Source: Pseudomonadota bacterium
GTDB lineage: Bacteria; Pseudomonadota; Gammaproteobacteria; Burkholderiales; Burkholderiaceae_C
Direction: 5' to 3'
DNA length: 64,000 nucleotides
Assembly (NCBI GenBank): GCA_963205335.1
Contig: CAUJIM010000096.1
Location: 35,415-99,414, forward strand
How positions within the stretch are numbered: position 1 is the first letter of the stretch; every line of letters starts with the position of its first letter. The translations under genes were made by a program, and so were the position numbers. Of this stretch, positions 35,378-44,608 are shown in pieces. The notes beneath the pieces were generated by a model that searched no databases, was not told the DNA's origin, and saw only the letters and a list, made by a program, of their open reading frames with translations.

Positions 35378-36430
35378 ATGTCCCTGATTCCCGCCACCAT
35401 CCTCACCGGCTTCCTCGGCTCGGGCAAGACCACGCTGCTCAAGCGCGTGCTCACCGAGTCGCACGGCCAGAAAATCGCCGTGATCGAAAACGAGTTCGGC
35501 GAGGAGAACATCGACAGCGACCTGCTGGTCACCGAGTCCAAGGAGCAGATCCTGCAGATGAGCAACGGCTGCGTCTGCTGCACCATCCGCGAAGACCTGC
35601 GCGACACGCTGCGCCTGCTCGCGGCCAAGAAGCGCAAGGGCCTGCTCGATTTCGAGCGCGTGGTGATCGAGACCACCGGCCTGGCCGATCCCGGCCCGGT
35701 GGTGCAGACCTTCTTCATGGACGACGAGATCGCGGAGACCTACCTGGTCGACTCGGTCATCACGCTGGTCGACGCCAAGCACGCCAACGAGCAGCTCGAC
35801 ACGCGCCAGGAGGCGCGCCGCCAGGTGGGCTTCGCCGACCAGATCTTCCTGTCCAAGACCGACCTGGTGAGCGAAGCCGAGAAGGACGCGCTGACCCATC
35901 GCCTCAAGCACATGAACCCGCGCGCGCCGATCCGCGCGGTGCATTTCGGCGAGGTGCCGCTCGGGGAGGTGCTCGACCTGCGCGGCTTCAACCTCAACGA
36001 CAAGCTGGACGTCGACCCGGACTTCCTCAAGGAAGACGATCACGGGCACCACGACCACGACCATGAGCACCACGACCATGGGCACGAGCACGGCGAGCAC
36101 TGCGCGCACCTGCACCACCACCACTACGACGACGACGTCAAGAGCTTCGTCTTTCGCGCCGATCGCCCCTTCGACCCGGCCAAGCTGGAGGATTTCATCG
36201 GCGCCATCGTCAACGTCTACGGCCCGCGCATGCTGCGCTACAAGGGCGTGCTGGCCATGAAGGGCACCGAGCGCAAGGTGATCTTCCAGGGCGTGCACCA
36301 GCTCATGGGCAGCGACCTGGGGCCCGCGTGGGGCGAGGGCGAGCCGCGCCAGAGCCGCATGGTGTTCATCGGCATCGACCTGCCCAAGGACATCTTCTTC
36401 CAGGGCCTGGAGCAGTGCCTGGCGGCATGA
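35378..36430 (+). CDS. COG0523 (CobW/P47K) metal-chaperone GTPase
   Basis: 350 residues. The P-loop is GFLGSGKTTLL, followed by the metal-binding CVCC (CXCC) motif, the IETTGLADP switch and SKTDLV (NKxD-type guanine motif). A His/Asp-rich stretch (about residues 222-250) would bind zinc or another metal, and a CobW C-terminal domain follows. COG0523 proteins deliver metal, commonly zinc, to client proteins. It lies 180 bp before dksA on the same strand. No Zur box was recognised upstream; the intergenic gap there contains a repeat copy. Confidence 0.9.
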   Translation: MSLIPATILTGFLGSGKTTLLKRVLTESHGQKIAVIENEFGEENIDSDLLVTESKEQILQMSNGCVCCTIREDLRDTLRLLAAKKRKGLLDFERVVIETTGLADPGPVVQTFFMDDEIAETYLVDSVITLVDAKHANEQLDTRQEARRQVGFADQIFLSKTDLVSEAEKDALTHRLKHMNPRAPIRAVHFGEVPLGEVLDLRGFNLNDKLDVDPDFLKEDDHGHHDHDHEHHDHGHEHGEHCAHLHHHHYDDDVKSFVFRADRPFDPAKLEDFIGAIVNVYGPRMLRYKGVLAMKGTERKVIFQGVHQLMGSDLGPAWGEGEPRQSRMVFIGIDLPKDIFFQGLEQCLAA

Positions 36431-36501
36431 CCGGCGCCGTGGGTTGCGCCGGGCGCTGCCGGCCATTGCCGCACCCGGGTGCGCGGACATGGGGCGCCGC
36501 C

Positions 36502-36531
36502 TTGCGCTGCGCCGGAAGGGGTCTATACAAT
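36502..36531 (+). promoter_or_regulatory. sigma70-type promoter of dksA
   Basis: TTGCGC (36502-36507) and TACAAT (36526-36531) have an 18-base spacer and match the -35 and -10 consensus in 3-4 and 5 of 6 positions. Transcription would start near 36538, about 70 bases before the dksA ATG. Confidence 0.5.
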
Positions 36532-36609
36532 CGCCGCCCGTCGAGCGACGGGGTACCATCCGCGAAACGCACGACGCCCATTTCCACTTTTGCCAGCACG
36601 CACCTACCT

Positions 36610-37101
36610 ATGACCACGACCCTGCAAAAATCTGTGGCGGCCGCCAAGAAAGATTCGAAGCTGGCCAACCAATGGAAGACCAAGTCCGCCGAGGAGCTGA
36701 CCGACGCCGAGGTGCTCGCCATGCCCGACAGCGAGTACATGAACGAGAAGCAGCTCGCGTTCTTCCGCCTGAAGCTCGTGCAGCTCAAGCAGGACATCCA
36801 CGACAACGCCGGCGCCACCACGGAGAACTTGCGCGAGGACAACGTGGTCGTGCCCGACCCGGCCGACCGCGCGACGATCGAGGAAGAGCACGCGCTGGAG
36901 CTGCGCACGCGCGACCGCGAGAGGAAGCTGCTCAAGAAGATAGAGCAGTCGATCGGGCGCATCGATGCGGGTGACTACGGTTATTGCGTCGAGACGGGCG
37001 ACCCGATCGGCGTGGGGCGCCTGGTGGCGCGCCCGACGGCCACCCTCTCGCTGGAGGCGCAGCAGCGACGTGAGCTCAAGCAAAAGATGTTCGGCGACTG
37101 A
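36610..37101 (+). CDS. dksA: RNA polymerase-binding transcription factor DksA
   Basis: 163 residues. It binds the RNA polymerase secondary channel and, with ppGpp, mediates the stringent response. The coiled-coil region (about 45-115) includes YMNEKQLAFFRLKLVQLKQDI and the acidic tip D-PAD-RA. The C-terminal globular part normally carries four zinc cysteines; here only Cys126 (YGYC) remains and the others are Thr, Ser and Ala (TGDPIGVGRLVARPTATLSLEAQ). This resembles the zinc-independent DksA2 type and is common in related bacteria as far as I recall. Confidence 0.95.
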   Translation: MTTTLQKSVAAAKKDSKLANQWKTKSAEELTDAEVLAMPDSEYMNEKQLAFFRLKLVQLKQDIHDNAGATTENLREDNVVVPDPADRATIEEEHALELRTRDRERKLLKKIEQSIGRIDAGDYGYCVETGDPIGVGRLVARPTATLSLEAQQRRELKQKMFGD

Positions 37102-37164
37102 GCGGCGGCGCGCCCGTGGCCCGGTGGCGTCACCGGGGGCGGGCGTGCGCGCGGCGGGAAACCC

Positions 37165-38898
37165 ATGAGCGAGGAAGGCCAGGCGTCCGGCGGTTTCCTG
37201 TCCAAGGTGGTGCGCTTCGTGCGCAATCCCACCGTCGACTGGTCCGAGCTCGATTCGCTCGGTGACAGCCGCGAGAGCCAGTACAGCCGGCAGATGCTCA
37301 AGGAGATGATCGAGCGCAAGCGGCGCAATGATTTCGTGCGCAAGCGCGAGTTCGACCAGCTGCGCAAGCTGCGGCGCAAGGGACCCGCGCAGGCGGGCGA
37401 TCTGGCCGGCACGGACATGCCTTCCTCGTTCATCGACACGGGTATGGAGGACGCCGGCGGCAGGGAGGAAACCCTGCGCAAGATCGACGTGATCGAGGCG
37501 CAGATGTCGCGCCAGTGGTGGAAGGGCCGGGGCGCGGCCCCGGCGGAGGGGACCACGCTGCGGGGCGGACACGCGCCGAGCGCGCCGGTCTCGCTGGCGC
37601 CCGCCGGCGCTGGCCCCACGACGCTGCCGCCGATGGCCGATGCCGCGGCGGGGGAGGCGCCCTCCGGGGCGACGCAGGCCTTCGCGCCCACCGAGCCGCT
37701 GGGTCTGCCGCAGGCGCCGGAGGCGGCCCGCGCGGTGCGGGTGCCGTTTCAGGGCGACAATGCGCCGGGCGCCCCCGCGTGGCGCAGCGACGCGGCGGCC
37801 ACCACGGCGGGCCCATCGCCCGTACAGGAAAAATTCGTGCACGAACCCGATCTCGAAGAAGCTGCCATCCTGTTTGCCAATGGCGACTACGCCGGCGCCG
37901 CGTCCGGGCTGATGGGCGTGCTGGCGCGGCATGCGAACGATGGCCTGGAGCAGCAGATCGACATCTGGATGACGCTGTTCGACCTGTACCGCGCAACCGG
38001 CCAGCAGGAGCCGTTCGACGTGCTGGCCATCGACTACGCGGCGCGTTTCGGCCGTACCGCGCCGCTGTGGTTCTCGCTGCCGGAGCAGTTGGGCGTCGCT
38101 GCCGCGGCGGCGGACGAGGGCGCCGCCGCGCGCGAGCTGAGCTGGAATGCGCCGGCGACGATGGGCCAGCAGACGGTGGCGGCGCTGCAGGCGGCGCTGC
38201 AGGGAGCGGCGCCGCCGTGGACCCTCGACTGGGAGCGCCTGACGGCGATCGAGCCGTCCGCCGTGGGCGCGCTCGGCAAGCTGTTCGCGCAGTGGGCGGA
38301 CCAGGCGTTCGAGCTGCGCTTTCGCGGCGTCGCGGCGCTGCAGCGGGTGCTGCAGGCCCACACGGTGTCCGGCGACCGCGGTGCCGATCCGCAGTGGTGG
38401 CATGTGCGCATGGCGCTGCTGCGCCTCATGGGGGACGCGGATGCGTTCGAGCTGGTGGCGCTGGACTACTGCGTCACCTACGAGGTCTCGCCCCCGTCCT
38501 GGGCGGCGCCGCGCGTGAACTACCGCGACGACGATGCGCCGGGCGACGAGGTGCTGACGGTGACGGGCGCCGACCTGCTGACCGGGGAGGCCGAACTGGC
38601 GCCGGCGCACGACGGCGCGCGGGTGGTGGCCGAGCTCTCGGGCCATGTCGAGGGCGATGCGGGGCCGCTGCTGCAGCCCATGGAGGCCCTGATGCGCGAC
38701 GGCCAGCCCTTCACCATCGCCTGCGACCGCCTGATACGGATCGACTTTCCCGCGGTCGGATCGGTGCTCAACTGGGCCGCGCTGCAACAGGCGCGCGGGC
38801 AGGAGCTGCACTTCCACAACCTGCACCGGCTGGTCGCGGTGTTCTTCAACGTCGTCGGCATCAGCGAGCACGCCTGGGTGGAGCCGCGCACGAATTGA
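37165..38898 (+). CDS. STAS-domain-like protein with disordered linker
   Basis: 577 residues in three parts: a charged N-terminal region (about 1-120, [23 protein letters not shown]), an Ala/Pro/Gly-rich linker of about 100 residues, and a C-terminal region (about 230-577) of helical repeats followed by two STAS-like segments (for example [28 protein letters not shown] and the [23 protein letters not shown] stretch near the end). No signal peptide or transmembrane segment. It lies between dksA and hslV. STAS assignment is from pattern only; function unknown. Confidence 0.7.
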   Translation: MSEEGQASGGFLSKVVRFVRNPTVDWSELDSLGDSRESQYSRQMLKEMIERKRRNDFVRKREFDQLRKLRRKGPAQAGDLAGTDMPSSFIDTGMEDAGGREETLRKIDVIEAQMSRQWWKGRGAAPAEGTTLRGGHAPSAPVSLAPAGAGPTTLPPMADAAAGEAPSGATQAFAPTEPLGLPQAPEAARAVRVPFQGDNAPGAPAWRSDAAATTAGPSPVQEKFVHEPDLEEAAILFANGDYAGAASGLMGVLARHANDGLEQQIDIWMTLFDLYRATGQQEPFDVLAIDYAARFGRTAPLWFSLPEQLGVAAAAADEGAAARELSWNAPATMGQQTVAALQAALQGAAPPWTLDWERLTAIEPSAVGALGKLFAQWADQAFELRFRGVAALQRVLQAHTVSGDRGADPQWWHVRMALLRLMGDADAFELVALDYCVTYEVSPPSWAAPRVNYRDDDAPGDEVLTVTGADLLTGEAELAPAHDGARVVAELSGHVEGDAGPLLQPMEALMRDGQPFTIACDRLIRIDFPAVGSVLNWAALQQARGQELHFHNLHRLVAVFFNVVGISEHAWVEPRTN

Positions 38899-38968
38899 AG
38901 ACGGCGGGCGGCGCGCGGCTTGCGGCGCGGCCTTGCAAAGCCGGGGCCGGACCCCACATCACACGGTT

Positions 38969-39517
38969 ATGGAACAGTTTCACGGCACCACCATCCTGAG
39001 CGTGCGCCGCGCGCTGCCGGACGGCAGCATGCAGGTGGCCATCGGCGGCGACGGCCAGGTCACGCTCGGCAACATCATCGTCAAGGGCAGCGCGCGCAAG
39101 GTGCGCAAGCTCTACCACGACAAGGTGCTGGCGGGCTTCGCCGGCGCCACGGCCGACGCGTTCACGCTGTTCGAGCGCTTCGAGGCCAAGCTCGAGAAAC
39201 ACCAGGGCCAGCTCACGCGCGCGGCCATCGAGCTGACCAAGGACTGGCGCACCGACCGCGTGCTCCGGCGCCTGGAGGCCATGCTGGCGGTGGCCGACGC
39301 CAGCGCCTCGCTCATCATCACCGGCAACGGCGACGTGCTCGAGCCCGAGCAGGGCATCGTCGCCATCGGCTCGGGCGGCGCCTACGCCCATTCGGCGGCC
39401 AAGGCGCTGCTGGCCAACACCGGGCTGCCCGCGGTCGACATCGTGAAGAAGTCGCTGGAGATCGCCGGCGAGCTGTGCATCTACACCAACATGCACCACA
39501 CCATCGAGACGCTGTAG
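38969..39517 (+). CDS. hslV: ATP-dependent protease HslV (peptidase subunit)
   Basis: 182 residues; the proteolytic core of the HslUV two-component protease. The active-site threonine is expected at Thr7 after removal of MEQFHG, as TTILSVRR is the usual mature N terminus. [34 protein letters not shown] and IGSGGAYA are family segments. ATG 38969 was chosen because it gives the short propeptide; an upstream in-frame start would lengthen it without support. hslU follows after a 73-bp gap that contains a dispersed repeat. Confidence 0.97.
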   Translation: MEQFHGTTILSVRRALPDGSMQVAIGGDGQVTLGNIIVKGSARKVRKLYHDKVLAGFAGATADAFTLFERFEAKLEKHQGQLTRAAIELTKDWRTDRVLRRLEAMLAVADASASLIITGNGDVLEPEQGIVAIGSGGAYAHSAAKALLANTGLPAVDIVKKSLEIAGELCIYTNMHHTIETL

Positions 39518-39530
39518 TCTCGCGGATTCA

Positions 39531-39586
39531 TTGTTTTGATAGCTGCTGGCGCTTTCTGGATAAGCGCTGGAGCCTGATCTGGGTAG
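39531..39586 (+). repeat. dispersed repeat copy 5 (hslV-hslU gap)
   Basis: TTTTGATAGCTGCTGGCGCTT then GGATAAGCGCTGGAGCC. The clearest copy; it fills most of the 73-bp gap between hslV and hslU. Confidence 0.75.
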
Positions 39587-39590
39587 AAAA

Positions 39591-40907
39591 ATGTCTTCCA
39601 TGACCCCGCAGGAAATCGTCTCCGAACTCGACCGGCACATCGTCGGCCAGGCGGGCGCCAAGCGCGCCGTGGCCATCGCGCTGCGCAACCGCTGGCGCCG
39701 CCAGCAGGTCGAGGCCGGCCTGCGCCAGGAGATCACGCCCAAGAACATCCTGATGATCGGCCCCACCGGCGTGGGCAAGACCGAGATCGCGCGGCGCCTG
39801 GCGCGCCTGGCGGATGCGCCCTTCATCAAGGTCGAGGCGACCAAGTTCACCGAGGTGGGCTACGTCGGCAAGGACGTGGACGCGATCATCCGCGACCTGG
39901 CCGAGGTGGCCGTGAAGCAGACGCGCGAGCACGACATGAAGAAGCTGCGCGCGCGCGCCGAGGACGCGGCCGAGGAGCGCGTGCTGGACGTGCTGATCCC
40001 GCCCGCCCGCACCGACGGGCCGTCCGCCGACAGCACCGCGCGGCAGGTCTTCCGCAAGAAGCTGCGCGAGGGGGAGCTCGACGACAAGGAGATCGAGGTC
40101 GAGGTGGCCGACGCGCGGCCGCAGGTCGAGATCATGGGCCCGCAGGGCATGGAAGAGATGGCCGAACAGCTGCGCGGGCTGTTCAGCCAGATGGGGCAGG
40201 AGAAACGGCGCGTGCGCAAGCTCAGAATCGGCGAGGCGCTCAAGCTCCTGACCGACGAGGAGGCGGCCAGGCTGGTCAACGAGGACGAGGTCAAGACCCG
40301 CGCGCTCGCCAACATGGAGCAGAACGGCATCGTCTTCATCGACGAGATCGACAAGGTCGCGGCGCGCCAGGAAACCAGCGGCGCCGACGTCTCGCGCCAG
40401 GGCGTGCAGCGCGACCTGCTGCCGCTGGTCGAGGGCACCACGGTCTCGACCAAGTACGGCATGGTGCGCACCGACCACATCCTGTTCATCGCCTCGGGCG
40501 CGTTCCACCTGGCCAAGCCGAGCGACCTGATCCCGGAGCTGCAGGGGCGCTTCCCGATCCGCGTCGAGCTGGGCTCCCTGTCGGTGCAGGACTTCGAGGC
40601 CATCCTGACGCAGACGCACGCGAGTCTCGTCAAGCAGTACCAGGCGCTGCTGGCCACCGAGGGCGTGGCGCTGGAATTCACCCCCGAGGGCATCACGCGG
40701 CTGGCGCAGATCGCCTTCGACGTCAACGAGCGCACCGAGAACATTGGCGCGCGGCGCCTGTCCACCGTGATGGAGCGCCTGCTCGACGACGTCAGCTTCG
40801 ACGCCACGCGCCTGTCGGGCCAGACGGTGGTGGTCGACGCCGACTATGTCAACGCGCGCCTGGCGTCGCTGAGCGCCAACGAAGACCTGTCGCGCTACAT
40901 CCTGTGA
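39591..40907 (+). CDS. hslU: ATP-dependent protease ATPase subunit HslU
   Basis: 438 residues. AAA+ unfoldase partner of Hsl[38 protein letters not shown] is the characteristic N terminus, with Walker [12 protein letters not shown] and Walker [11 protein letters not shown]. The intermediate (I) domain spans about 110-240. The C terminus ends LSRYIL, matching the conserved tail that docks into HslV. The ATG at 39591 precedes the signature by three residues. Confidence 0.97.
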   Translation: MSSMTPQEIVSELDRHIVGQAGAKRAVAIALRNRWRRQQVEAGLRQEITPKNILMIGPTGVGKTEIARRLARLADAPFIKVEATKFTEVGYVGKDVDAIIRDLAEVAVKQTREHDMKKLRARAEDAAEERVLDVLIPPARTDGPSADSTARQVFRKKLREGELDDKEIEVEVADARPQVEIMGPQGMEEMAEQLRGLFSQMGQEKRRVRKLRIGEALKLLTDEEAARLVNEDEVKTRALANMEQNGIVFIDEIDKVAARQETSGADVSRQGVQRDLLPLVEGTTVSTKYGMVRTDHILFIASGAFHLAKPSDLIPELQGRFPIRVELGSLSVQDFEAILTQTHASLVKQYQALLATEGVALEFTPEGITRLAQIAFDVNERTENIGARRLSTVMERLLDDVSFDATRLSGQTVVVDADYVNARLASLSANEDLSRYIL

Positions 40908-40938
40908 CCTTCGCTCGCCGAAAGGCGACGCTTTCATG

Positions 40939-40959
40939 GATCACATTGACAACGTGATC
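40939..40959. promoter_or_regulatory. inverted repeat between hslU and mraZ
   Basis: GATCAC-N9-GTGATC is perfect in its arms and sits at the left edge of an unusually AT-rich gap. The stem is too short and lacks a T tract for a good terminator. It could be an operator; no regulator can be named. Confidence 0.3.
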
Positions 40960-41053
40960 TAACTAGTTATCGATCAATGGTTTTTCTCTGATTTCTTTCG
41001 AGAAGTCGCGACTAAACCTTTGATTTCATTACCAAATTTTCTGGCGCAACCGC

Positions 41054-41113
41054 TTGTCTGGGGCGTTTTTCCTGCTACAGTGCAAAAAAGTGCAATGAAG
41101 TGGTGAAAAGTGC
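41054..41113 (+). promoter_or_regulatory. dcw promoter with four MraZ boxes
   Basis: Four direct repeats AGTG(C/G) begin at 41079, 41089, 41099 and 41109, an exact 10-bp period. MraZ binds short direct repeats with this helical spacing upstream of its own operon (AAAGTG-type or TGGGN-type boxes in other bacteria). A possible promoter, TTGTCT (41054-41059) and TACAGT (41076-41081) with a 16-base spacer, overlaps the first box, so MraZ binding would block it. They lie 60-95 bases upstream of the mraZ start. Confidence 0.72.
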
Positions 41114-41172
41114 CGTGATTGCCCCGAAAACGGGTGAAAACGGTCGTCGTGCCAATCCGAGGGTTTTCGTCC

Positions 41173-41601
41173 GTGTTCCAAGGTGCGTCATCGCTCAGTC
41201 TGGATGCCAAGGGGCGCTTGTCGGTGCCGACGCGCCACCGGGAGGTCCTGTCGGCGCAGGCGGGCGGCCAGCTCACGATCACCAAGCATCCCGACGGGTG
41301 TCTGATGGTCTTCCCGCGCCCGGCGTGGGAGGCGTTCAGCGGCCGCATCGCGCAGCTGCCCATGGCGGCGCAGTGGTGGAAGCGCATTTTTCTCGGCAAC
41401 GCGATGGACGTGGAGATGGACGGCACCGGCCGGGTGCTGGTCTCGCCCGAGCTGCGCGCGGCCGCCGGGCTCGTCAAGGACGCGGTGCTCCTTGGCATGG
41501 GCACGCACTTCGAGCTCTGGGACAAGGCCACCTACGAGGCCAAGGAAGCCGCGGCCATGCAGGCGCAGATGCCTGACGTGTTCAAGGATTTCTCCTTCTG
41601 A
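41173..41601 (+). CDS. mraZ: MraZ transcriptional regulator
   Basis: 142 residues. Two SpoVT/AbrB-like MraZ domains: [23 protein letters not shown] at the start and [23 protein letters not shown] in the middle. It represses the dcw operon it heads. The GTG at 41173 (VFQGASSL) is preferred because MraZ normally begins MFQGA and GAGGG is nine bases upstream; a TTG at 41119 would add 18 unrelated residues overlapping the regulatory zone. Confidence 0.92.
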   Translation: MFQGASSLSLDAKGRLSVPTRHREVLSAQAGGQLTITKHPDGCLMVFPRPAWEAFSGRIAQLPMAAQWWKRIFLGNAMDVEMDGTGRVLVSPELRAAAGLVKDAVLLGMGTHFELWDKATYEAKEAAAMQAQMPDVFKDFSF

Positions 41602-41610
41602 GAGTGGCAG

Positions 41611-42561
41611 GTGAATCCCGGACAGCCACACACCACCGTCCTGCTCGAAGAGGCGGTCGCCGCCCTCGTGGGCGAGGTGCATGCGCCCAATGCCGTCTTC
41701 GTGGATGGCACCTTCGGGCGCGGCGGGCACTCGCGCCGCATCCTGGCGAGCATCGGCCCGGGCGCGCGCCTGGTGGCGTTTGACAAGGACCCCGACGCGC
41801 TCGCCGCGGCGTCGGCCATTCAGGATGCGCGGTTCTCCATCCGTCAGGGCAGCTTCACGCAGTTCGGCGAGCTGGCGGCGGGCAGCGTCGCCGGCGTGCT
41901 GCTGGATCTGGGGGTGAGCTCGCCGCAGATCGACGCGCCCGAGCGGGGTTTCAGTTTCCGGTTCGACGGGCCGCTCGACATGCGCATGGATCCCACGCGC
42001 GGCGAGAGCGTCGCCGACTGGCTGGCGCGGGCCGAGCCATCTGCCATAGCGGAGGTGATACGTGACTACGGTGAAGAACGGTTTGCTGGGGCCATTGCAA
42101 AGGCGATTGTTGCTCGGCGCGAGAAGCAGGGGCCTGTTCAGACCACTGCCGAGCTCGCCCACATCGTGGCTGGCGCGGTCCGCACCCGCGAGCACGGGCA
42201 GAACCCTGCGACACGCACGTTTCAGGCTCTTCGGATTTTCATCAATGCCGAGCTGGAAGACCTCCGGCAGGCGCTAGACGCCAGCCTGCGGGTGCTGGCG
42301 CCGGGCGGGCGGCTGGTGGTGATCAGCTTCCATTCGCTGGAAGACCGTATCGTCAAGCAGTTCATCGCGCGCCATGCGCGCGACGTGGTGGACCGGCACG
42401 CCCCGTTCGCCGCGCCGCGCCCGATGCACTTCAGGGCGCTGGCGCGCGTCAAGCCGGGGGCGGCCGAGATCGCGGCCAACGTGCGCGCGCGCAGCGCGGT
42501 CATGCGCGTGGCCGAGCGCACCGGGGTGGCGGCGTGCGCCGCCGCGGAGGCCCGGCCATGA
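41611..42561 (+). CDS. rsmH: 16S rRNA (cytosine-N4)-methyltransferase RsmH
   Basis: 316 residues; methylates C1402 of 16S rRNA using S-adenosylmethionine. The SAM site [17 protein letters not shown] and [29 protein letters not shown] are diagnostic, as is [19 protein letters not shown]. The start is GTG 41611, nine bases after mraZ. The segment around 42040-42285 uses codons such as ATA, CGT, GCT and GTT that are rare elsewhere in the window, while the protein sequence stays fully conserved. The stop overlaps the ftsL start (ATGA). Confidence 0.96.
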   Translation: MNPGQPHTTVLLEEAVAALVGEVHAPNAVFVDGTFGRGGHSRRILASIGPGARLVAFDKDPDALAAASAIQDARFSIRQGSFTQFGELAAGSVAGVLLDLGVSSPQIDAPERGFSFRFDGPLDMRMDPTRGESVADWLARAEPSAIAEVIRDYGEERFAGAIAKAIVARREKQGPVQTTAELAHIVAGAVRTREHGQNPATRTFQALRIFINAELEDLRQALDASLRVLAPGGRLVVISFHSLEDRIVKQFIARHARDVVDRHAPFAAPRPMHFRALARVKPGAAEIAANVRARSAVMRVAERTGVAACAAAEARP

Positions 42562-42857
42562 CCCGGGTGAGCGCCGCCCTGCTGCTCGCGGTGGTCGCCA
42601 GCGCGATGTGGCTGGTGCACGCGCAGTACGACCTGCGGCGGCTCAACACGGCGCAGCACCGCGCCAACGTCGAGGCGCGCCAGCTCGAGACCGAGCACCA
42701 GCGCCTGCTGGTGGAAAAGCGCGCGCAGGCGACGCCGCTGCGCGTCGAGCGCCTGGCGCGCGACAAGCTGCAGATGCGCACGCCGACGCCGGCCACCACG
42801 CTCTACGTCATGCCCGACGGCACGCCGCTGGCCGCGGCAAGCGGGGGGCTGCCGTGA
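42558..42857 (+). CDS. ftsL: cell division protein FtsL
   Basis: 99 residues, the expected small bitopic protein. One membrane helix (about 5-22, [18 protein letters not shown]) is followed by a periplasmic coiled coil (about 25-75). It forms the FtsQLB complex at midcell. It overlaps rsmH by four bases upstream and ftsI by four bases downstream. Identification rests on position and topology more than on sequence identity, as usual for FtsL. Confidence 0.9.
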   Translation: MTRVSAALLLAVVASAMWLVHAQYDLRRLNTAQHRANVEARQLETEHQRLLVEKRAQATPLRVERLARDKLQMRTPTPATTLYVMPDGTPLAAASGGLP

Positions 42858-44608
42858 GCCGCCGGCACAGCGTCAACTACGCCGCCAGTCCGCTGCTGGC
42901 CTCGCGCACCCCGGTGTGGCGCAGCAAGTTCATCGTCGCCGCGGTGGCGCTGGGCTTCCTCGCGCTGGCGGCGCGCGCGACCTACGTGCAGGTGGTGCAC
43001 AGCCACTTCTTCATCCGCCAGGGCGAGGTACGTTTCGTGCGCACGCTGGAACTGCCGGCCAACCGCGGCCGCCTGCTCGACCGCAACGGCCTGATCCTCG
43101 CCTCCAGCGTGCCCGCCGCCAGCCTGTGGGCGATCCCGGAGGACGTGGACGGCGACCAGCCCGCCGTGCGCGCCAAGCTCAGGCAGATGGCGCAGCTCAT
43201 CGACATGCCGCTGTCCAGGCTGATGGCCAAGTTCGCCGACGAGGACAAGACCTTCGTCTGGATCCAGCGCCAGCTCGACTGGGACCTGGGCCAGAAGATC
43301 ATGGCGCTGGGCATCAAGGGCATCTACCTGCGCAAGGAATACCGGCGCGAGTACCCCGAGGGCGAGTCGGCCGCGCACATCGTCGGCTTCACCAACGTCG
43401 AGGACCACGGCCAGGAGGGCATGGAGCTGGCCTTCGACAAGGACCTGGCGGGCAAGCCGGGCTCGCTGCGCGTGATCAAGGACGGGCGCGGCCGGGTGGT
43501 CGAGGGTGTGGGCACCGAGGTGCCGCCGGTCGACGGGCGCGACATCCAGCTCTCGGTGGACAGCAAGGTGCAGTTCTTCGCCTACCAGAAGCTGCGCGAC
43601 ACGGTCATCGCCAACAAGGCCAAGGGCGGCAGCGTGGTGGTGCTGGACGCGCATACCGGCGAGGTGCTGGCGCTGGCCAACTACCCGAGCTACGACCCGG
43701 GCGACCGGCGCCGCCTCACCGGCGAGCAGCTGCGCAACCGGGCGCTCACCGACACCTTCGAGCCCGGCTCGACGATGAAGCCGATCACGATAGGCACGGC
43801 GCTGGAGCTCGGCCGGGTCAGGCCCGACACCGTCATCGACACATCGCCCGGCAAGTTCGCGCTGGCCGGCTTCACGATATCGGACACGCACAACTACGGC
43901 GTGCTCACCGTCGACGGGGTGATCCAGAAGTCGAGCAACATCGGCGCGCTCAAGGTGGCGCAGCGCATGTCGCCGCAGGAGATGTGGACGGTGCACGCGG
44001 CGCTGGGCTACGGCCAGAAGCCGCACATCGCCTTTCCCGGCGCGGCCAGCGGGCGGCTGCGCCCGTGGAAGAGCTGGAAGCCGATCGAGCAGGCCACCAT
44101 GGCCTACGGCTACGGGCTGTCGGCCAGCCTGTTCCAGATGGCGCACTCCTACACCGTCTTCGCCAACGACGGCAAGGTGATCCCCGCCACCATGCTCAAG
44201 ATCGGCGAGCCGCCCGCGGGCACGCAGGTGTTCTCGGCCAGGACCGCCGCGCAGGTGCGCCACATGCTCTGGCTCGCCGCCGGGCCCGGCGGCACCGGCC
44301 AGAAGGCGCAGACCGTCGGCTACTCGGTGGGCGGCAAGTCCGGCACGGCGCGCAAGCAGGTCGGCAAGAGCTACGCGACGGGCAAGTACCGCGCCTGGTT
44401 CACCGGCATGGCGCCGATCGACAACCCGCGCATCATCGTCGCGGTGATGGTCGACGAGCCGTCGGCCGGCAGCTACTACGGCGGCACCGTCTCCGGCCCG
44501 GTGTTCAGCGAAGTGGTGCAGCAGACGCTGCGCCTGATGAACGTGGCGCCCGACATGGCGGTCAAGCCGCTGATCGTCGCCAACCCGATCGAGGAGCCGA
44601 CGCTGTGA
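42854..44608 (+). CDS. ftsI: peptidoglycan transpeptidase FtsI (PBP3)
   Basis: 584 residues. The septal D,D-transpeptidase: one N-terminal membrane helix (about 25-45), a pedestal domain and the penicillin-binding domain. Active-site motifs are S306-T-M-K309 (SxxK), S360-S-N362 (SxN) and K495-S-G-T498. NRGRLLDRNG is the conserved box of class B PBPs. GTG start overlaps the ftsL stop. It is the target of several beta-lactams. Its stop overlaps the GTG start of murE. Confidence 0.97.
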   Translation: MSRRHSVNYAASPLLASRTPVWRSKFIVAAVALGFLALAARATYVQVVHSHFFIRQGEVRFVRTLELPANRGRLLDRNGLILASSVPAASLWAIPEDVDGDQPAVRAKLRQMAQLIDMPLSRLMAKFADEDKTFVWIQRQLDWDLGQKIMALGIKGIYLRKEYRREYPEGESAAHIVGFTNVEDHGQEGMELAFDKDLAGKPGSLRVIKDGRGRVVEGVGTEVPPVDGRDIQLSVDSKVQFFAYQKLRDTVIANKAKGGSVVVLDAHTGEVLALANYPSYDPGDRRRLTGEQLRNRALTDTFEPGSTMKPITIGTALELGRVRPDTVIDTSPGKFALAGFTISDTHNYGVLTVDGVIQKSSNIGALKVAQRMSPQEMWTVHAALGYGQKPHIAFPGAASGRLRPWKSWKPIEQATMAYGYGLSASLFQMAHSYTVFANDGKVIPATMLKIGEPPAGTQVFSARTAAQVRHMLWLAAGPGGTGQKAQTVGYSVGGKSGTARKQVGKSYATGKYRAWFTGMAPIDNPRIIVAVMVDEPSAGSYYGGTVSGPVFSEVVQQTLRLMNVAPDMAVKPLIVANPIEEPTL

